In this document: positions 26,434 through 35,290 of the stretch, one piece after another | Layout: each line of letters begins with the position of its first letter | Numbering within the stretch: position 1 is the first letter of the stretch | NCBI GenBank assembly: GCA_052115395.1 | Contig: JBFRGO010000003.1 | Origin: Noviluteimonas sp052115395 | Lineage (GTDB): Bacteria > Pseudomonadota > Gammaproteobacteria > Xanthomonadales > Xanthomonadaceae | Strand: one strand, 5' to 3' | DNA length: 64,000 nucleotides | Notes under the pieces: model-generated | The model's input: only the letters and a program-made list of their open reading frames with translations | Databases searched by the model: none | Told to the model about the DNA's origin: nothing | Position numbers and translations under genes: made by a program

Positions 26434-26515
26434 GCAAGAACGCAACGTTCGCGCGCAACCGGACGTTGAACGAAACACTCACGCGGGCGTAACCGGTCAT
26501 GCGCCAATCAGGCGC

Positions 26516-29473
26516 ATGGCCGCGCTGCGCAAGGTGTTGCTGGCACCCTTCGTGCTGGTGCCGCTCCTGCTCGTGCTCGCCCTGGCCGCCTACGCGGCGC
26601 TGGGCTTCTGGGGCGTGCCGTGGCTGGTGCGCTCGCAGGCGACGGCCTACGTGCGCGACACGCTGCATCGACAGTTGCAGCTGGGCGAGGTCACGTTCAA
26701 TCCCTTCAATCTGAAATTGACGTTGCGCGACGCGATGATCGTCGAGCGCGGCAAGCCGCTGCTCGGCATGCGTTATCTGCTGGCCGACTACCAGGCCGCG
26801 TCGCTGTTCAAGCGCATGCATATCCTGCGCGAAGTGACGCTCGACCGGCCGTACGCGCGCGCGGTCCTGCGCGCCGACGGGTCGCTGAACCTCGTCGACC
26901 TGTTGCCGAAGACCGATCCGAACGAACCGCTGCCGAACGCGTTGATCGAAGACCTGTCGATCGGCGGCGGCCGCGTGGACTTCACCGATGCGCGCACGCG
27001 ACGCGCGCCGACCAAGGTCTTCGCGCCGATCGCCTTCGACCTGCACCATTTCCGCACGACGGCAGAAGGCGGCCGCGCGCAGTTGCAGGCGCGCAGCGAT
27101 GATGGTGAAGCGCTGGCTTGGAAGGGGCAGGTGTCGCTCGCGCCGGTCGCTTCGCGCGGTGCATTCACTCTGCGCGGCCTGCAGTCGAAGACGATCGCGG
27201 ACTTCGTCGGGGACCTGTTGCCGTTCCGCCTGATGAAGGGCCGCGTCGACCTGGGCGGCGATTACACCTTCGCAGTGCCGAAGCAGGGCGGGGTGACGCT
27301 CGACGCGCGGCTTCCGAAGATCGAGGCGCGCGATCTGCGGTTGCGCGCGCAGGGCGTGGACGCGGATTGGGTCGTCGTACCGTCGGCGACGGTGACCGAT
27401 ACGCGGCTGTCGCTCGGGCGTCGCGATGTTTCGATCGGCGCATTGCAGGCAGACGGCGCGCAGGTCGAAGCGTGGATGGAACCCGATGGCACGATCAGCC
27501 TCGGGCGCCTGTTCACGGGACAGGTCATCGCCGCGTCGAAGGCGACGCCGGGCGAGGAGTGGCACGTGCGCGTCGGGCAGGCGCGGATCGGCAACGCCAA
27601 ACTCGCGCTGGAAGACCGCACGATGAAGCCCGCCGTGAAGTTCGCGCTCTCCTCGGTGAACGCGACGGCCGGAGACTTGAGCTTCGACATGGCCCACGCG
27701 GTGCCGATCACCGTGACGGCCACCGTCAACGGCAAGGCGCCGTTGAAGTTGGAAGGCGACGTCGTTCCGGATCCGTTCTCCGCCGACCTGCGCGTGGAGG
27801 TCTCCGACCTGCCGATGCGCGATGTCATCGCCTACTTGCCCGACTATCCGTCGCTCGATTTGCGATCGGGCGACGTCGGCGCGAAGGGCCAGGTCGTGCT
27901 GCGCCCCGCGGACGCCCCGGGCCCCGAACTCGAATACGACGGCGACGCGAGCATCGCGCATTTCGACCTGATCGACAAAGCGAGCAAGCAACCCTTCCTG
28001 TCGTGGGCGCGCGTGGATGTCGCAGGCATCGATTACGCCGCCGCCCCGGACCACATCGCGATTCGTTCGATCAAGGTCCAGCGCCCGGTCGCGCGCGTGG
28101 TCATCGCACGCGACGGCAAGCTCAACCTTGCGACCACGCTCGGCGCGGCGACGCCTGCCACGCCGCAAGCGCGCGCGACGCCCGCGAAGAACGCCTCCAC
28201 GCTGCCGCCGCTGAAAGTCGGCGACGTGCGCATCGCCGCGGGCACGATGCAGTTCGCCGATTTCTCCGTGCAGCCGAACTTCCAGGCGAAGATCGAAGCG
28301 CTGCAGGGACGCATCGCGAACATTTCCACCGCGCCGCGGACCGTGAGCCAGATCGATCTCACAGGCCACGTCATCAACCGCTACTCGCCGGTGACCATCA
28401 AGGGATCGGCGAATCTGCTCGCCTACGACGAAAAGACGCACCTGGCGATGCAGTTCCGCAACATCGAGCTGCCGATCTTCAACCCGTATTCGGGCAAGTG
28501 GGCCGGTTATGCGATCGCGAAAGGCAAATTGACCACGCAGCTGGATTACACGATCAACGATCGCCGGCTGGTCGCCGAGCACCACATCGTGATCGACCAA
28601 CTCAAGTGGGGGCAGGCGACCGACAGCAAGGAGAAGGTGAGCCTGCCCGTGCGCCTGGCGACCTCGCTGCTCAAGGACAGCCACGGCACGATCAAACTCG
28701 ATATCCCCGTGACGGGCACGCTCGACGACCCGAAGTTCCGCCTGTGGCCGATCATCTGGCAGATCGTGAAGAACATCGTCGTCAAGATCGTCAGCGCGCC
28801 GTTCAAATTGCTCGCGGCGATGTTCCAGGGCGCGGAGGATGCGCAATACGTCGACTTCGCACCGGGCTCGCCCGCGTTGCCCGACAAGGCGAAGGGCGCG
28901 TTGCCCAAACTCGCCGACAGCCTCGCCGAACGTCCCGAGTTGCGCCTGGACATTCCGGCCGGGCCGGTCGGTCCCGCCGACAAGGCCGCGCTCGACGATC
29001 AGCGTTTCCAGGCCGCGGTCGCGGAATTCCGGGCCGGTCAGCGCGACGCGGAGACGCCGTACGCGGAGCTCGACGACAAGGACAAGGCCGACGTGCTCAG
29101 TCAGATGTACCGGCGCGATTTCGGCAAGCGACCACAGCCGCCGGATGCCGCGGCGATGCAGGCGCAGGACGTGCCGCCGTCGACGTCGGTGCCGGTGGAG
29201 GTCGAACTCGTGCTCGACAATCCGAACCCGACGCGTCGCGAACGCAAGGCGCAGCGGCGCTCCTCGGAAGTCGCATGGCTCGAATCGCAATTGCGCCCGC
29301 GTTATCGCGCCGATGCCACCGCCGCCGACCAACTTGCGAAGGCGCGCGCATCGGCCGTGCAGGATGCGTTGCTGGCGAATGGCAAGGTCGACCCGGTGCG
29401 CGTGTTCCTCGACGCGACGAAGTCGACGCAGGACGAGAAGGGCAAGATGCGCATGGAGCTGGCGCTCGAGTGA
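26516..29473 (+). CDS. AsmA-like DUF748 envelope protein
   Basis: A 985-residue protein anchored by one N-terminal helix (LLAPFVLVPLLLVLALAAYAAL); the remainder is periplasmic. Repeating beta strands and the GSLNLVDLLPK, GGRVDFTDAR and IDLTGHVINRYSPV segments match DUF748/AsmA-like proteins. These are related to the long hydrophobic-groove lipid-transfer proteins (AsmA, TamB, YhdP) that act between the membranes. A role in phospholipid traffic is inferred from the family only. The last 150 residues are helical and charged. Confidence 0.85.
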   Translation: MAALRKVLLAPFVLVPLLLVLALAAYAALGFWGVPWLVRSQATAYVRDTLHRQLQLGEVTFNPFNLKLTLRDAMIVERGKPLLGMRYLLADYQAASLFKRMHILREVTLDRPYARAVLRADGSLNLVDLLPKTDPNEPLPNALIEDLSIGGGRVDFTDARTRRAPTKVFAPIAFDLHHFRTTAEGGRAQLQARSDDGEALAWKGQVSLAPVASRGAFTLRGLQSKTIADFVGDLLPFRLMKGRVDLGGDYTFAVPKQGGVTLDARLPKIEARDLRLRAQGVDADWVVVPSATVTDTRLSLGRRDVSIGALQADGAQVEAWMEPDGTISLGRLFTGQVIAASKATPGEEWHVRVGQARIGNAKLALEDRTMKPAVKFALSSVNATAGDLSFDMAHAVPITVTATVNGKAPLKLEGDVVPDPFSADLRVEVSDLPMRDVIAYLPDYPSLDLRSGDVGAKGQVVLRPADAPGPELEYDGDASIAHFDLIDKASKQPFLSWARVDVAGIDYAAAPDHIAIRSIKVQRPVARVVIARDGKLNLATTLGAATPATPQARATPAKNASTLPPLKVGDVRIAAGTMQFADFSVQPNFQAKIEALQGRIANISTAPRTVSQIDLTGHVINRYSPVTIKGSANLLAYDEKTHLAMQFRNIELPIFNPYSGKWAGYAIAKGKLTTQLDYTINDRRLVAEHHIVIDQLKWGQATDSKEKVSLPVRLATSLLKDSHGTIKLDIPVTGTLDDPKFRLWPIIWQIVKNIVVKIVSAPFKLLAAMFQGAEDAQYVDFAPGSPALPDKAKGALPKLADSLAERPELRLDIPAGPVGPADKAALDDQRFQAAVAEFRAGQRDAETPYAELDDKDKADVLSQMYRRDFGKRPQPPDAAAMQAQDVPPSTSVPVEVELVLDNPNPTRRERKAQRRSSEVAWLESQLRPRYRADATAADQLAKARASAVQDALLANGKVDPVRVFLDATKSTQDEKGKMRMELALE

Positions 29474-29494
29474 GCGCCAGCCCATCGCGGGCGA

Positions 29495-31303
29495 TTACTC
29501 GATCGGCTTGTCCAGCATCAGCTCGCTGACGAAGCGCACCGGCGGCGCGCCGTAGGACAACACCTGGTCGTGGTAGGCCTTCGCGTTGAACTTCGCCCCC
29601 TGCTTGGCTTCCCACGCCTTGCGCAGGTCGAAGTGTTCCGAGGCGCCGACGAAGTAGGTCGGCAACTGCGCGGACGTCAATTGCGCGCGCACCCACTTGC
29701 CCGCCGCTTCGCGTTCCTGCTGGAAGGTCTGGCGGATCATCAGGTCCATCGCCTGCTCGCGCGACCAGTTCTCGACGTGCACGCCCTGGTCGAGGATCGC
29801 GTTGCCGATGGTGCGCAGGTAGAACTTCAGCTGCACCAGGCGGAAGAGGGGATCGTTATTCATGTAGCCCGCGTCGGCCATCATGTCTTCGGTGTAGACG
29901 GCCCAGCCCTCGGCGAACAGGCCCGAGCGCAGCACGCCGCGCAGCAGATCCTTGTTTTCGCCCGAATGCGCGCCTTCCAGGTAATGCCCCGGCATCGCTT
30001 CGTGGATCGACAGCAGGTGGATCATGCGGCTGTTGTATTCGCGCAGGAACGAATCGACCTGCGCAGCCGTCCAGTCGTCGGGGATCGGCGAGATCGCGTA
30101 ATACGTGTCGAGGCCCTTGTCGAGCGGGCCCGGCGAGTCGCAATACGCGACCGACACGCCGCGCTGGAATTCCGGCATCAGGATGACCTTGACCGGTGCA
30201 TCGGGCACGGTGACCAGTTGCTTCTCGCGCGTGAACTTCGTCGCGTCGGCCACCGCCTGCTTGGCGAAGGCGACCACGTCCTCGCGCTTGGGGCGATCGG
30301 CGTAGGCGAGTTCGAGCGCGGCTTCGATGGCCTTCTGCTGTTGATCGTCGGTCGGCGCTTCCGGCAGCGCGGGCGCGTTGGGTTTGTCCTTCAGCACGGT
30401 GCGCGCGATGCCGTACATCTGTCCGCGCACGCGCTTGAGTTCGGATTCCGCGCGCTGCTTGATCTCCGCGCGCGAGAGCGAGGACATCAGTGCGAACTGC
30501 AACTTCTGGTCGTACAGCTTTTCGCCGATGCGGAAGTCGCCCTTCGCGTTGGGCACCAGGATGGCGTCGAGCCACTTCTGCTGATCGGCGACGGCCTTGC
30601 GCAACCCGACGATGGCGGCGTCCAGGCGCTTGCGGTCTTCGCCCTGCAGCTGGCCGGCGGCGGGCACGATGAACTGATCGACGAGGTCGACGACACCCGC
30701 GTTCTGCTTCGCCACGGTTTCGGCGTGGATCTTCGGCACGCGCGCCGGGTCGAGGTTCTCGCGCATCTGCGCGAACAACGCCGGCAGCTTCTCCATGCGC
30801 GCGGTCGCCGACTTCAGGCGCTCGGGCATCGGCGCGAAGTCGCGCGCCATCAGGTTGTACAGCGCGCCACCGGCGAGGTTGTTGTATAGCTGCGGATCCC
30901 AGGCCCAGGCTTGCAGCGTGTCGAGCGTGAAGATGTCGCCGCGCACCTGGTTCTTCAGCAACAACAAGTCGACTTGCATGTCACGCGAGAGCGCCTTCTG
31001 GTCGATCGCGTCCAGTTCGCCGAGCAGTTTCTTGTTGAAGTCCAGTTGCGCCTGGCGGCCGGCGGCCGAGTAATCGTCGAGCGTCGCATCGAAGCGGTGG
31101 TCGCCGATCTGCGTGGCGCTCACCGGGTTCAGGCGCATCCATTCGTCGAGCCAGCGCTTGGAGAGCGCATGGAACTTCGCGTCGGCCTGTTCGGTGGAGG
31201 CCGCCGTTGCGGCGTTGCCGTCCGCCGGTGCGGTGGGCGCCTGGCCCTGGCAGGCGGCGAGGGTGGCGGAAAGGACGGCAGCGGCGATCAGGCTGTGGCG
31301 CAT
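29495..31303 (-). CDS. DUF885 zinc peptidase-like lipoprotein
   Basis: A 602-residue protein of the DUF885 family, thought to be zinc metallopeptidases. A lipobox-like LAACQGQ gives a lipoprotein signal. The metal site is HEAMPGH (His-Glu-x-x-x-Gly-His) in LLSIHEAMPGHYLEG, with the downstream GLFAEGWAVYTE helix supplying a further Glu ligand. Members are found in many Xanthomonadaceae; substrates unknown. The ATG at 31303 is chosen for the signal peptide; the open frame above is not credible. Confidence 0.88.
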   Translation of the reverse strand: MRHSLIAAAVLSATLAACQGQAPTAPADGNAATAASTEQADAKFHALSKRWLDEWMRLNPVSATQIGDHRFDATLDDYSAAGRQAQLDFNKKLLGELDAIDQKALSRDMQVDLLLLKNQVRGDIFTLDTLQAWAWDPQLYNNLAGGALYNLMARDFAPMPERLKSATARMEKLPALFAQMRENLDPARVPKIHAETVAKQNAGVVDLVDQFIVPAAGQLQGEDRKRLDAAIVGLRKAVADQQKWLDAILVPNAKGDFRIGEKLYDQKLQFALMSSLSRAEIKQRAESELKRVRGQMYGIARTVLKDKPNAPALPEAPTDDQQQKAIEAALELAYADRPKREDVVAFAKQAVADATKFTREKQLVTVPDAPVKVILMPEFQRGVSVAYCDSPGPLDKGLDTYYAISPIPDDWTAAQVDSFLREYNSRMIHLLSIHEAMPGHYLEGAHSGENKDLLRGVLRSGLFAEGWAVYTEDMMADAGYMNNDPLFRLVQLKFYLRTIGNAILDQGVHVENWSREQAMDLMIRQTFQQEREAAGKWVRAQLTSAQLPTYFVGASEHFDLRKAWEAKQGAKFNAKAYHDQVLSYGAPPVRFVSELMLDKPIE

Positions 31304-31398
31304 GGAGAAGGGCCGGCAGGAGGGAGGGCCCGAGCATAAAGGCCCGCGCGCCCGTGCGCATCGGCTGCTAGGCTGGCCGCAAACTCGGGGAGCCTTCC

Positions 31399-32283
31399 AT
31401 GCGTGCATTGCTGGCCGTCGTCCTGTTGTTCGGTGTGTGCATCGCGCCGGCGCGCGCCGACTGTCCTCCTGAAGGCAAGACACGCGAGCAGCTCGAGGCG
31501 CTCAAGGTCCTGAAGTGGACCGTGCCCGATGCGGCCGAACGACAGGCGCTTGCCGAAGGCCTGGTCGATTGCCTCGGCGAGGCCGATCCGGCCTTGCGCG
31601 ACGGCATCGCATACGAAGCGCTCGCGCATTGGATGCGTGCGGGCGAGATCGACGAAGCCGGGTTGCGTGCGCTGCGCGATCGTTTGTATGCCGGGCTGCA
31701 GGGCGATGATGCCGATGGCTTCCGCCGACCCTTCGACGCCCTGGTGTTGTCGGAAGTCGCGCGCACCGATCGCATCAAGCCGTGGATGACGCCGGAAGAA
31801 CGCGGCGCGATGGTGGAAGCCGCGTCGCGTTTCCTCGAATCGGTGAGCGACTATCGTGGGTTCGACGACAAGGAAGGCTGGCGGCACGGCGTCGCGCACG
31901 GCAGCGATTGGCTGATGCAGCTCGCGCTGAATCCGGCGCTCGATCGCGGCCAACTCGACAGGATGCTCGCGGCCATCGCGACGCAGGTAGTGCCTACTTC
32001 CTCGCACGCGTACATCTATGGCGAACCGGGGCGCCTCGCGCGGCCGGTGATGTTCATCGCCAAGCGCGAGCTGCATACGGCCGCCGAGTGGGAAGCGTGG
32101 TTCGTCGCGCTGGCGGGCCGGCTCGGCGACTCGAAAGAGTTCAACGACAACGGATGGCTGCTGCGCCGACACGACCTGCTGGCCTTCCTGACGTCCCTGT
32201 ATCTCGAAACCGATCGCAGCGACGACCCGCAACTGCAGGCGCTCGAAGCACCGGTCGTCGCGGGCTTGAAAGCGATACCGTAA
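31399..32283 (+). CDS. DUF2785 secreted protein
   Basis: A 294-residue exported protein (signal MRALLAVVLLFGVCIAPARA). It is all-helical, with the DUF2785 signature around residues 150-170 (YRGFDDKEGWRHGVAHGSDWLMQLA) and a later TSSHAYIYGEPGRLARPV. DUF2785 proteins have a HEAT-like helical fold and no known function. GGGGAG lies 7 nt before the ATG, and a -10-like TAGGCT sits at 31369-31374. It ends 102 nt before the toxin-like operon. Confidence 0.85.
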   Translation: MRALLAVVLLFGVCIAPARADCPPEGKTREQLEALKVLKWTVPDAAERQALAEGLVDCLGEADPALRDGIAYEALAHWMRAGEIDEAGLRALRDRLYAGLQGDDADGFRRPFDALVLSEVARTDRIKPWMTPEERGAMVEAASRFLESVSDYRGFDDKEGWRHGVAHGSDWLMQLALNPALDRGQLDRMLAAIATQVVPTSSHAYIYGEPGRLARPVMFIAKRELHTAAEWEAWFVALAGRLGDSKEFNDNGWLLRRHDLLAFLTSLYLETDRSDDPQLQALEAPVVAGLKAIP

Positions 32284-32347
32284 CGCGAGGGACGAATCGC
32301 GCGCTTCGCAAGACGCTAGCGCGTTGAGGGAGTGATGCGGCCTCCGC

Positions 32348-32372
32348 ACGATGTGTGCACCTTACACATCGT
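32348..32372. promoter_or_regulatory. Perfect inverted repeat before the toxin-like operon
   Basis: ACGATGTGT (32348-32356) and ACACATCGT (32364-32372) are exact reverse complements with a 7-nt spacer. The right arm ends 2 nt before the ribosome binding site (GGAGA, 32375-32379) of the first gene. It could be a dimeric repressor operator or, in RNA, a hairpin that controls access to the ribosome binding site. Which one cannot be told from sequence. Confidence 0.6.
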
Positions 32373-32385
32373 CACGGAGAGATCG

Positions 32386-32727
32386 ATGAAGCGGATCCTG
32401 ATTTTGTTTGTGGTGGCCCTCGCGATTTGGCCTGTGCTTTCGGCGCAGGCGCAGCAGATGTGCTTCCAGGATCGCCGTGTAGCGGAGGTCAAGATCGGTT
32501 ACGTCGACATCTGGGGCTTGGGGCCCGATGGCGGCGACGCGATCTATTTCAAGATCGACAACGGTAACCAATATTCACTGAACAGGTCTTACAACCTGGA
32601 CTGGCCCCGCGGCCAGGCCATGTACAAATTGCTGATGACGGCGATGGCGGGTGGCTACAGGGTGCGCGCCTACGACCACAACTACCCCTATTGCGACGAC
32701 ATCGACGAACTGCACATCTACCGCTGA
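32386..32727 (+). CDS. Small secreted protein, candidate B subunit of an AB-type toxin
   Basis: A 113-residue protein with a clear signal peptide (MKRILILFVVALAIWPVLSAQA). The mature chain is about 91 residues with one Cys near each end, a possible disulfide. It contains a strand-helix-strand block (AIYFKIDNGNQYSLN, AMYKLLMTAMAGGYRVRAYDHN) that recalls the OB-fold B subunits of SubB/PltB-type toxins, where a helix is followed by a 'G-x-x-V-R-h' strand. The similarity is weak and untested. Size, secretion and position, 23 nt before an S1-like A-chain gene, support the B-subunit idea. GGAGA lies 6 nt before the ATG. Base composition is less G+C-rich than in neighbouring genes. Confidence 0.6.
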   Translation: MKRILILFVVALAIWPVLSAQAQQMCFQDRRVAEVKIGYVDIWGLGPDGGDAIYFKIDNGNQYSLNRSYNLDWPRGQAMYKLLMTAMAGGYRVRAYDHNYPYCDDIDELHIYR

Positions 32728-32750
32728 TACGAACGACGGATCCCGCCGCC

Positions 32751-33569
32751 ATGTCCCGTATTCTTTCGAAGATGCTGGCGGCTTGCCTGCTGCTCTCCGC
32801 ATTCGGCGTCCTCGCACAACCGATCACGCGCGTCTATCGCGCGGACTCGCGGCCACCGCACGAGATCTTCGACACGGGCTTCCAGGGCCGTGGCGCGAAC
32901 ATGGATCTGCTCGCCCACACGCTGGGCGGGTCGTGCGAGGAAACCGATCCCGCGCGCGCCAGCACCTGGGTCAGCACGAGCGCCAGACGCGAGACTGCCA
33001 CCGGATTCGCGATGGGCCACCTGGAAGGCATCCCCGGGAGCGGCCCGCAGCACGCGATGTACATCTACACGATCCGCGCCGACCACACCTACGTCGACGT
33101 GCGTGGGGTCATGCGTCGCGTCGTGGCCGCCGGCCATGCGGGGCAACAAGGCTATGACGCGGCGCAGGCACGGACGCTCGAACATTTGCTGTACACCACC
33201 GTGATCGGCGGCGAGGAAGAAGTCGTCGCGCATCACGTGGCGCCCGCGAACATCTTCAGTGCGGAAAGGGTGTTCTTCGATGCGAGCGACGATTTCATCG
33301 AAGAGCCGGCTGTCTTCAACACCCGGTACCGGCCGCTCGACACCGAGGCCAGCGATGTCGTCGCCGACCTGCAGGTCTTCGTTCCCGCGGCGTCGATTCG
33401 CGTGGGCTACGACAGCGGCAGCGACTCCGACAGCAATAGCTCCTGCTCGATGACCTGCGATGGCGCGGGAGTCCAGTCGCGCAGCCAGCACGCAGCCGCG
33501 TCCCCTTCCGCGCAATCAAAGGTGCGTCGCGGGTTCACGCCATTGCTCATCGACATCATCAACGACTGA
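32751..33569 (+). CDS. Pertussis toxin S1-like ADP-ribosyltransferase, copy 1 (catalytic residues intact)
   Basis: A 272-residue secreted protein (signal to about residue 23). It follows the pertussis toxin S1 pattern: VYRADSRPP (Arg30, equivalent to S1 Arg9), LLAHTLGGSC (His56 and Cys62, equivalent to His35 and Cys41), WVSTSARR (STS 75-77), YIYTIRADHTY, and GEEEVVAHHVAPANI, with Glu155-x-Glu157 at the S1 Gln127-x-Glu129 position. All key NAD-binding and catalytic positions are kept. The Glu-x-Glu form is typical of arginine-specific enzymes such as cholera toxin, whereas S1 has Gln-x-Glu. Cys232 and Cys236 could pair with Cys62. The tail FTPLLIDIIND is shared with the next three genes. It is predicted to transfer ADP-ribose from NAD to a host protein. 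Confidence 0.85.
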   Translation: MSRILSKMLAACLLLSAFGVLAQPITRVYRADSRPPHEIFDTGFQGRGANMDLLAHTLGGSCEETDPARASTWVSTSARRETATGFAMGHLEGIPGSGPQHAMYIYTIRADHTYVDVRGVMRRVVAAGHAGQQGYDAAQARTLEHLLYTTVIGGEEEVVAHHVAPANIFSAERVFFDASDDFIEEPAVFNTRYRPLDTEASDVVADLQVFVPAASIRVGYDSGSDSDSNSSCSMTCDGAGVQSRSQHAAASPSAQSKVRRGFTPLLIDIIND

Positions 33570-33580
33570 GGAATTGCGCG

Positions 33581-34429
33581 ATGCAACGGTGTATTTTCCT
33601 CCGCTCGTTCCTGGCGCTGGTGCTATTCACGACAGCGTTGCAGGCAGCCGCACAGATCAACCCAGGCTTCGACCCCGCGACGCCGATCCGGGTTGTGTAC
33701 CGTGTTGATTTCACATCGCCGTACGACGCGTTCACGGATGGCTTCACTCCGCGCGGCACGGTGGGAGACCTGCTCTCACTGACATCCGGCGCGCCGTGCA
33801 ACAACGCGCCCACACCGCAAGCCCCGGCCTTCGTGGCCATGACGACCGATCGCGCGCAGGCGCTCCGGTTCGCGCGCAGGCACCTCGCAAGCTTGCCGCC
33901 GGGCGCGCGCGGGAATCCCGTCTATCTTTACTCCATTCGCGCCGATGCCGACTTCATCAGCGTTCCCGGCGCCTTCTTCAGCGCGATCGACGCTGGGCGC
34001 GGGGCGCGCGCCGGTTACACGCCGGAGCATGCGAACGCGCTGGAGTACCTGCTTTACACCCGACCGATCCTCGGCGAACGGGGCGTCGTCGCCCCGCGCG
34101 TGCGCGGACGCAACATCTCGATGGCCTCGCCACTGCGGTTGGAGGACGGCGTGTTGGTCGAGGATGGCGCGCCTACCGTCAACTTCGGTTACGTCAACGA
34201 TCCTTCGACGGCTGCGATCAACATCGTGTCCGATTGGAATCTGCCGGCGCTGTTGCCGCACGCCGCGATCCTGTCGAGCGAAGCCGGGGCGTCGGGCAGC
34301 TGCGCCCTGTCCTGCGATCGCGCGACGTCGGCGAGCAGTTTTTCGCTCTCCGACGAGATGGACTACGCGGCGGTCTGCGGCGCGAGCGACGCGATGACGC
34401 CGCTGTTGTTCGACATCATCAACGACTGA
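33581..34429 (+). CDS. S1-like ADP-ribosyltransferase homologue, copy 2 (degenerate active site)
   Basis: A 282-residue secreted paralogue of copy 1 (signal to about residue 25, then QINPGFDPATPIRVVYR). Arg41 is kept, but the S1 His35 position is Leu67, the STS position reads Ala-Met-Thr (86-88) and the catalytic Glu position is Gly168 (GERGVVA). The remaining Glu166 matches S1 Gln127. Cys73 and a CALSCDR pair are kept, as is the tail MTPLLFDIIND. It may be a non-catalytic partner or an altered enzyme. GAGG overlaps the upstream stop codon region and serves as ribosome binding site. Confidence 0.82.
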   Translation: MQRCIFLRSFLALVLFTTALQAAAQINPGFDPATPIRVVYRVDFTSPYDAFTDGFTPRGTVGDLLSLTSGAPCNNAPTPQAPAFVAMTTDRAQALRFARRHLASLPPGARGNPVYLYSIRADADFISVPGAFFSAIDAGRGARAGYTPEHANALEYLLYTRPILGERGVVAPRVRGRNISMASPLRLEDGVLVEDGAPTVNFGYVNDPSTAAINIVSDWNLPALLPHAAILSSEAGASGSCALSCDRATSASSFSLSDEMDYAAVCGASDAMTPLLFDIIND

Positions 34430-34439
34430 GGAATTGCGT

Positions 34440-35279
34440 TTGCAACTGTCTTTGGCTCTCCGGCCGCTCCTGGCCGTGCTTTTCTGCGCGACGGCGATGC
34501 CTGCCACGGCGCAGATCAATCCCGGCTTCGATCCCTCGACGCCGATCCGCATCGTGTACCGCGTCCAGGGGACCTCGTCGGCGAGCGTATTCGCATCGGG
34601 GTTCCGTGCACGCGGCGCCAACGAAAACCTCCTTGCGCTGACGGCGGGTGATTCGTGCGTCAGTACGTCTCCGATCAGCGGGACCGCGTGGGTGGGCATG
34701 ACCGCCGACCGCGCGCAAGCGGTGCGCTTCGCGCAGCGACACCTCGAAAATCGACGCTCGACGGCGCGCCAAGCCGTCTACGTCTACGCCGTCCGCGCCG
34801 ATGCATCATTCATCAGCGTGCCGGGCGCCTTCTACAGCGCGATCGACGCCGGCCGCGAGCACCGTGCCGGTTACGCGCCCGAACATGCGAACGCGCTCGA
34901 GTATCTGCTGTACACGCGTCCGATCCTCGGCGAACAGGCGGTCGTCGCCGCACGGGTGCATCCGATAAGCATCATCAGCGGGACCCCGTTCTGGCTCGAC
35001 AGCGGCGCGTTCGTCGAAGGCACTACCATTCCCAACGGAAGTTACGTCGCTGCCGATACGGCCGCGTTGAGCGTCGTGCCCGATCACCGCCTTCCGAGTC
35101 TTTTGCCACCGTTCGCAATCCTGTCGAGCGAAGCCGGCGCCTCGGGCAGTTGCGCGATGTCCTGCGACCGCAACAACTCGGCGAGCAGTTTCTCCGGCGA
35201 AGACGACATCGACTACGCCACGCAATGCAGCGCCAGCGACGCGATCGCGCCGCTGCTGTTCGACATCATCAACGACTGA
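34440..35279 (+). CDS. S1-like ADP-ribosyltransferase homologue, copy 3 (degenerate active site, TTG start)
   Basis: A 279-residue secreted paralogue. The start is taken as TTG at 34440, because TTGCAACTG lines up with ATGCAACGG and ATGCAAGTG at the starts of copies 2 and 4 and GAGG lies 8 nt upstream; a TTG at 34434 is also in frame. Arg41 is kept; Leu67 replaces the His; Gly-Met-Thr (86-88) replaces STS; Ala167 replaces the catalytic Glu (GEQAVVA). Cys73, CAMSCDR and the tail IAPLLFDIIND are kept. It is most similar to copy 4, including at DNA level, pointing to recent duplication. Confidence 0.8.
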   Translation: MQLSLALRPLLAVLFCATAMPATAQINPGFDPSTPIRIVYRVQGTSSASVFASGFRARGANENLLALTAGDSCVSTSPISGTAWVGMTADRAQAVRFAQRHLENRRSTARQAVYVYAVRADASFISVPGAFYSAIDAGREHRAGYAPEHANALEYLLYTRPILGEQAVVAARVHPISIISGTPFWLDSGAFVEGTTIPNGSYVAADTAALSVVPDHRLPSLLPPFAILSSEAGASGSCAMSCDRNNSASSFSGEDDIDYATQCSASDAIAPLLFDIIND

Positions 35280-35290
35280 GGAATCGTGCG

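Noticed and set aside
32284..32385. A complete sigma-70 promoter for the toxin-like operon
   Set aside because: TTGAGG at 32324-32329 could be a -35, but the hexamer 17 nt downstream (CACGAT) is a poor -10, so I do not call a promoter.
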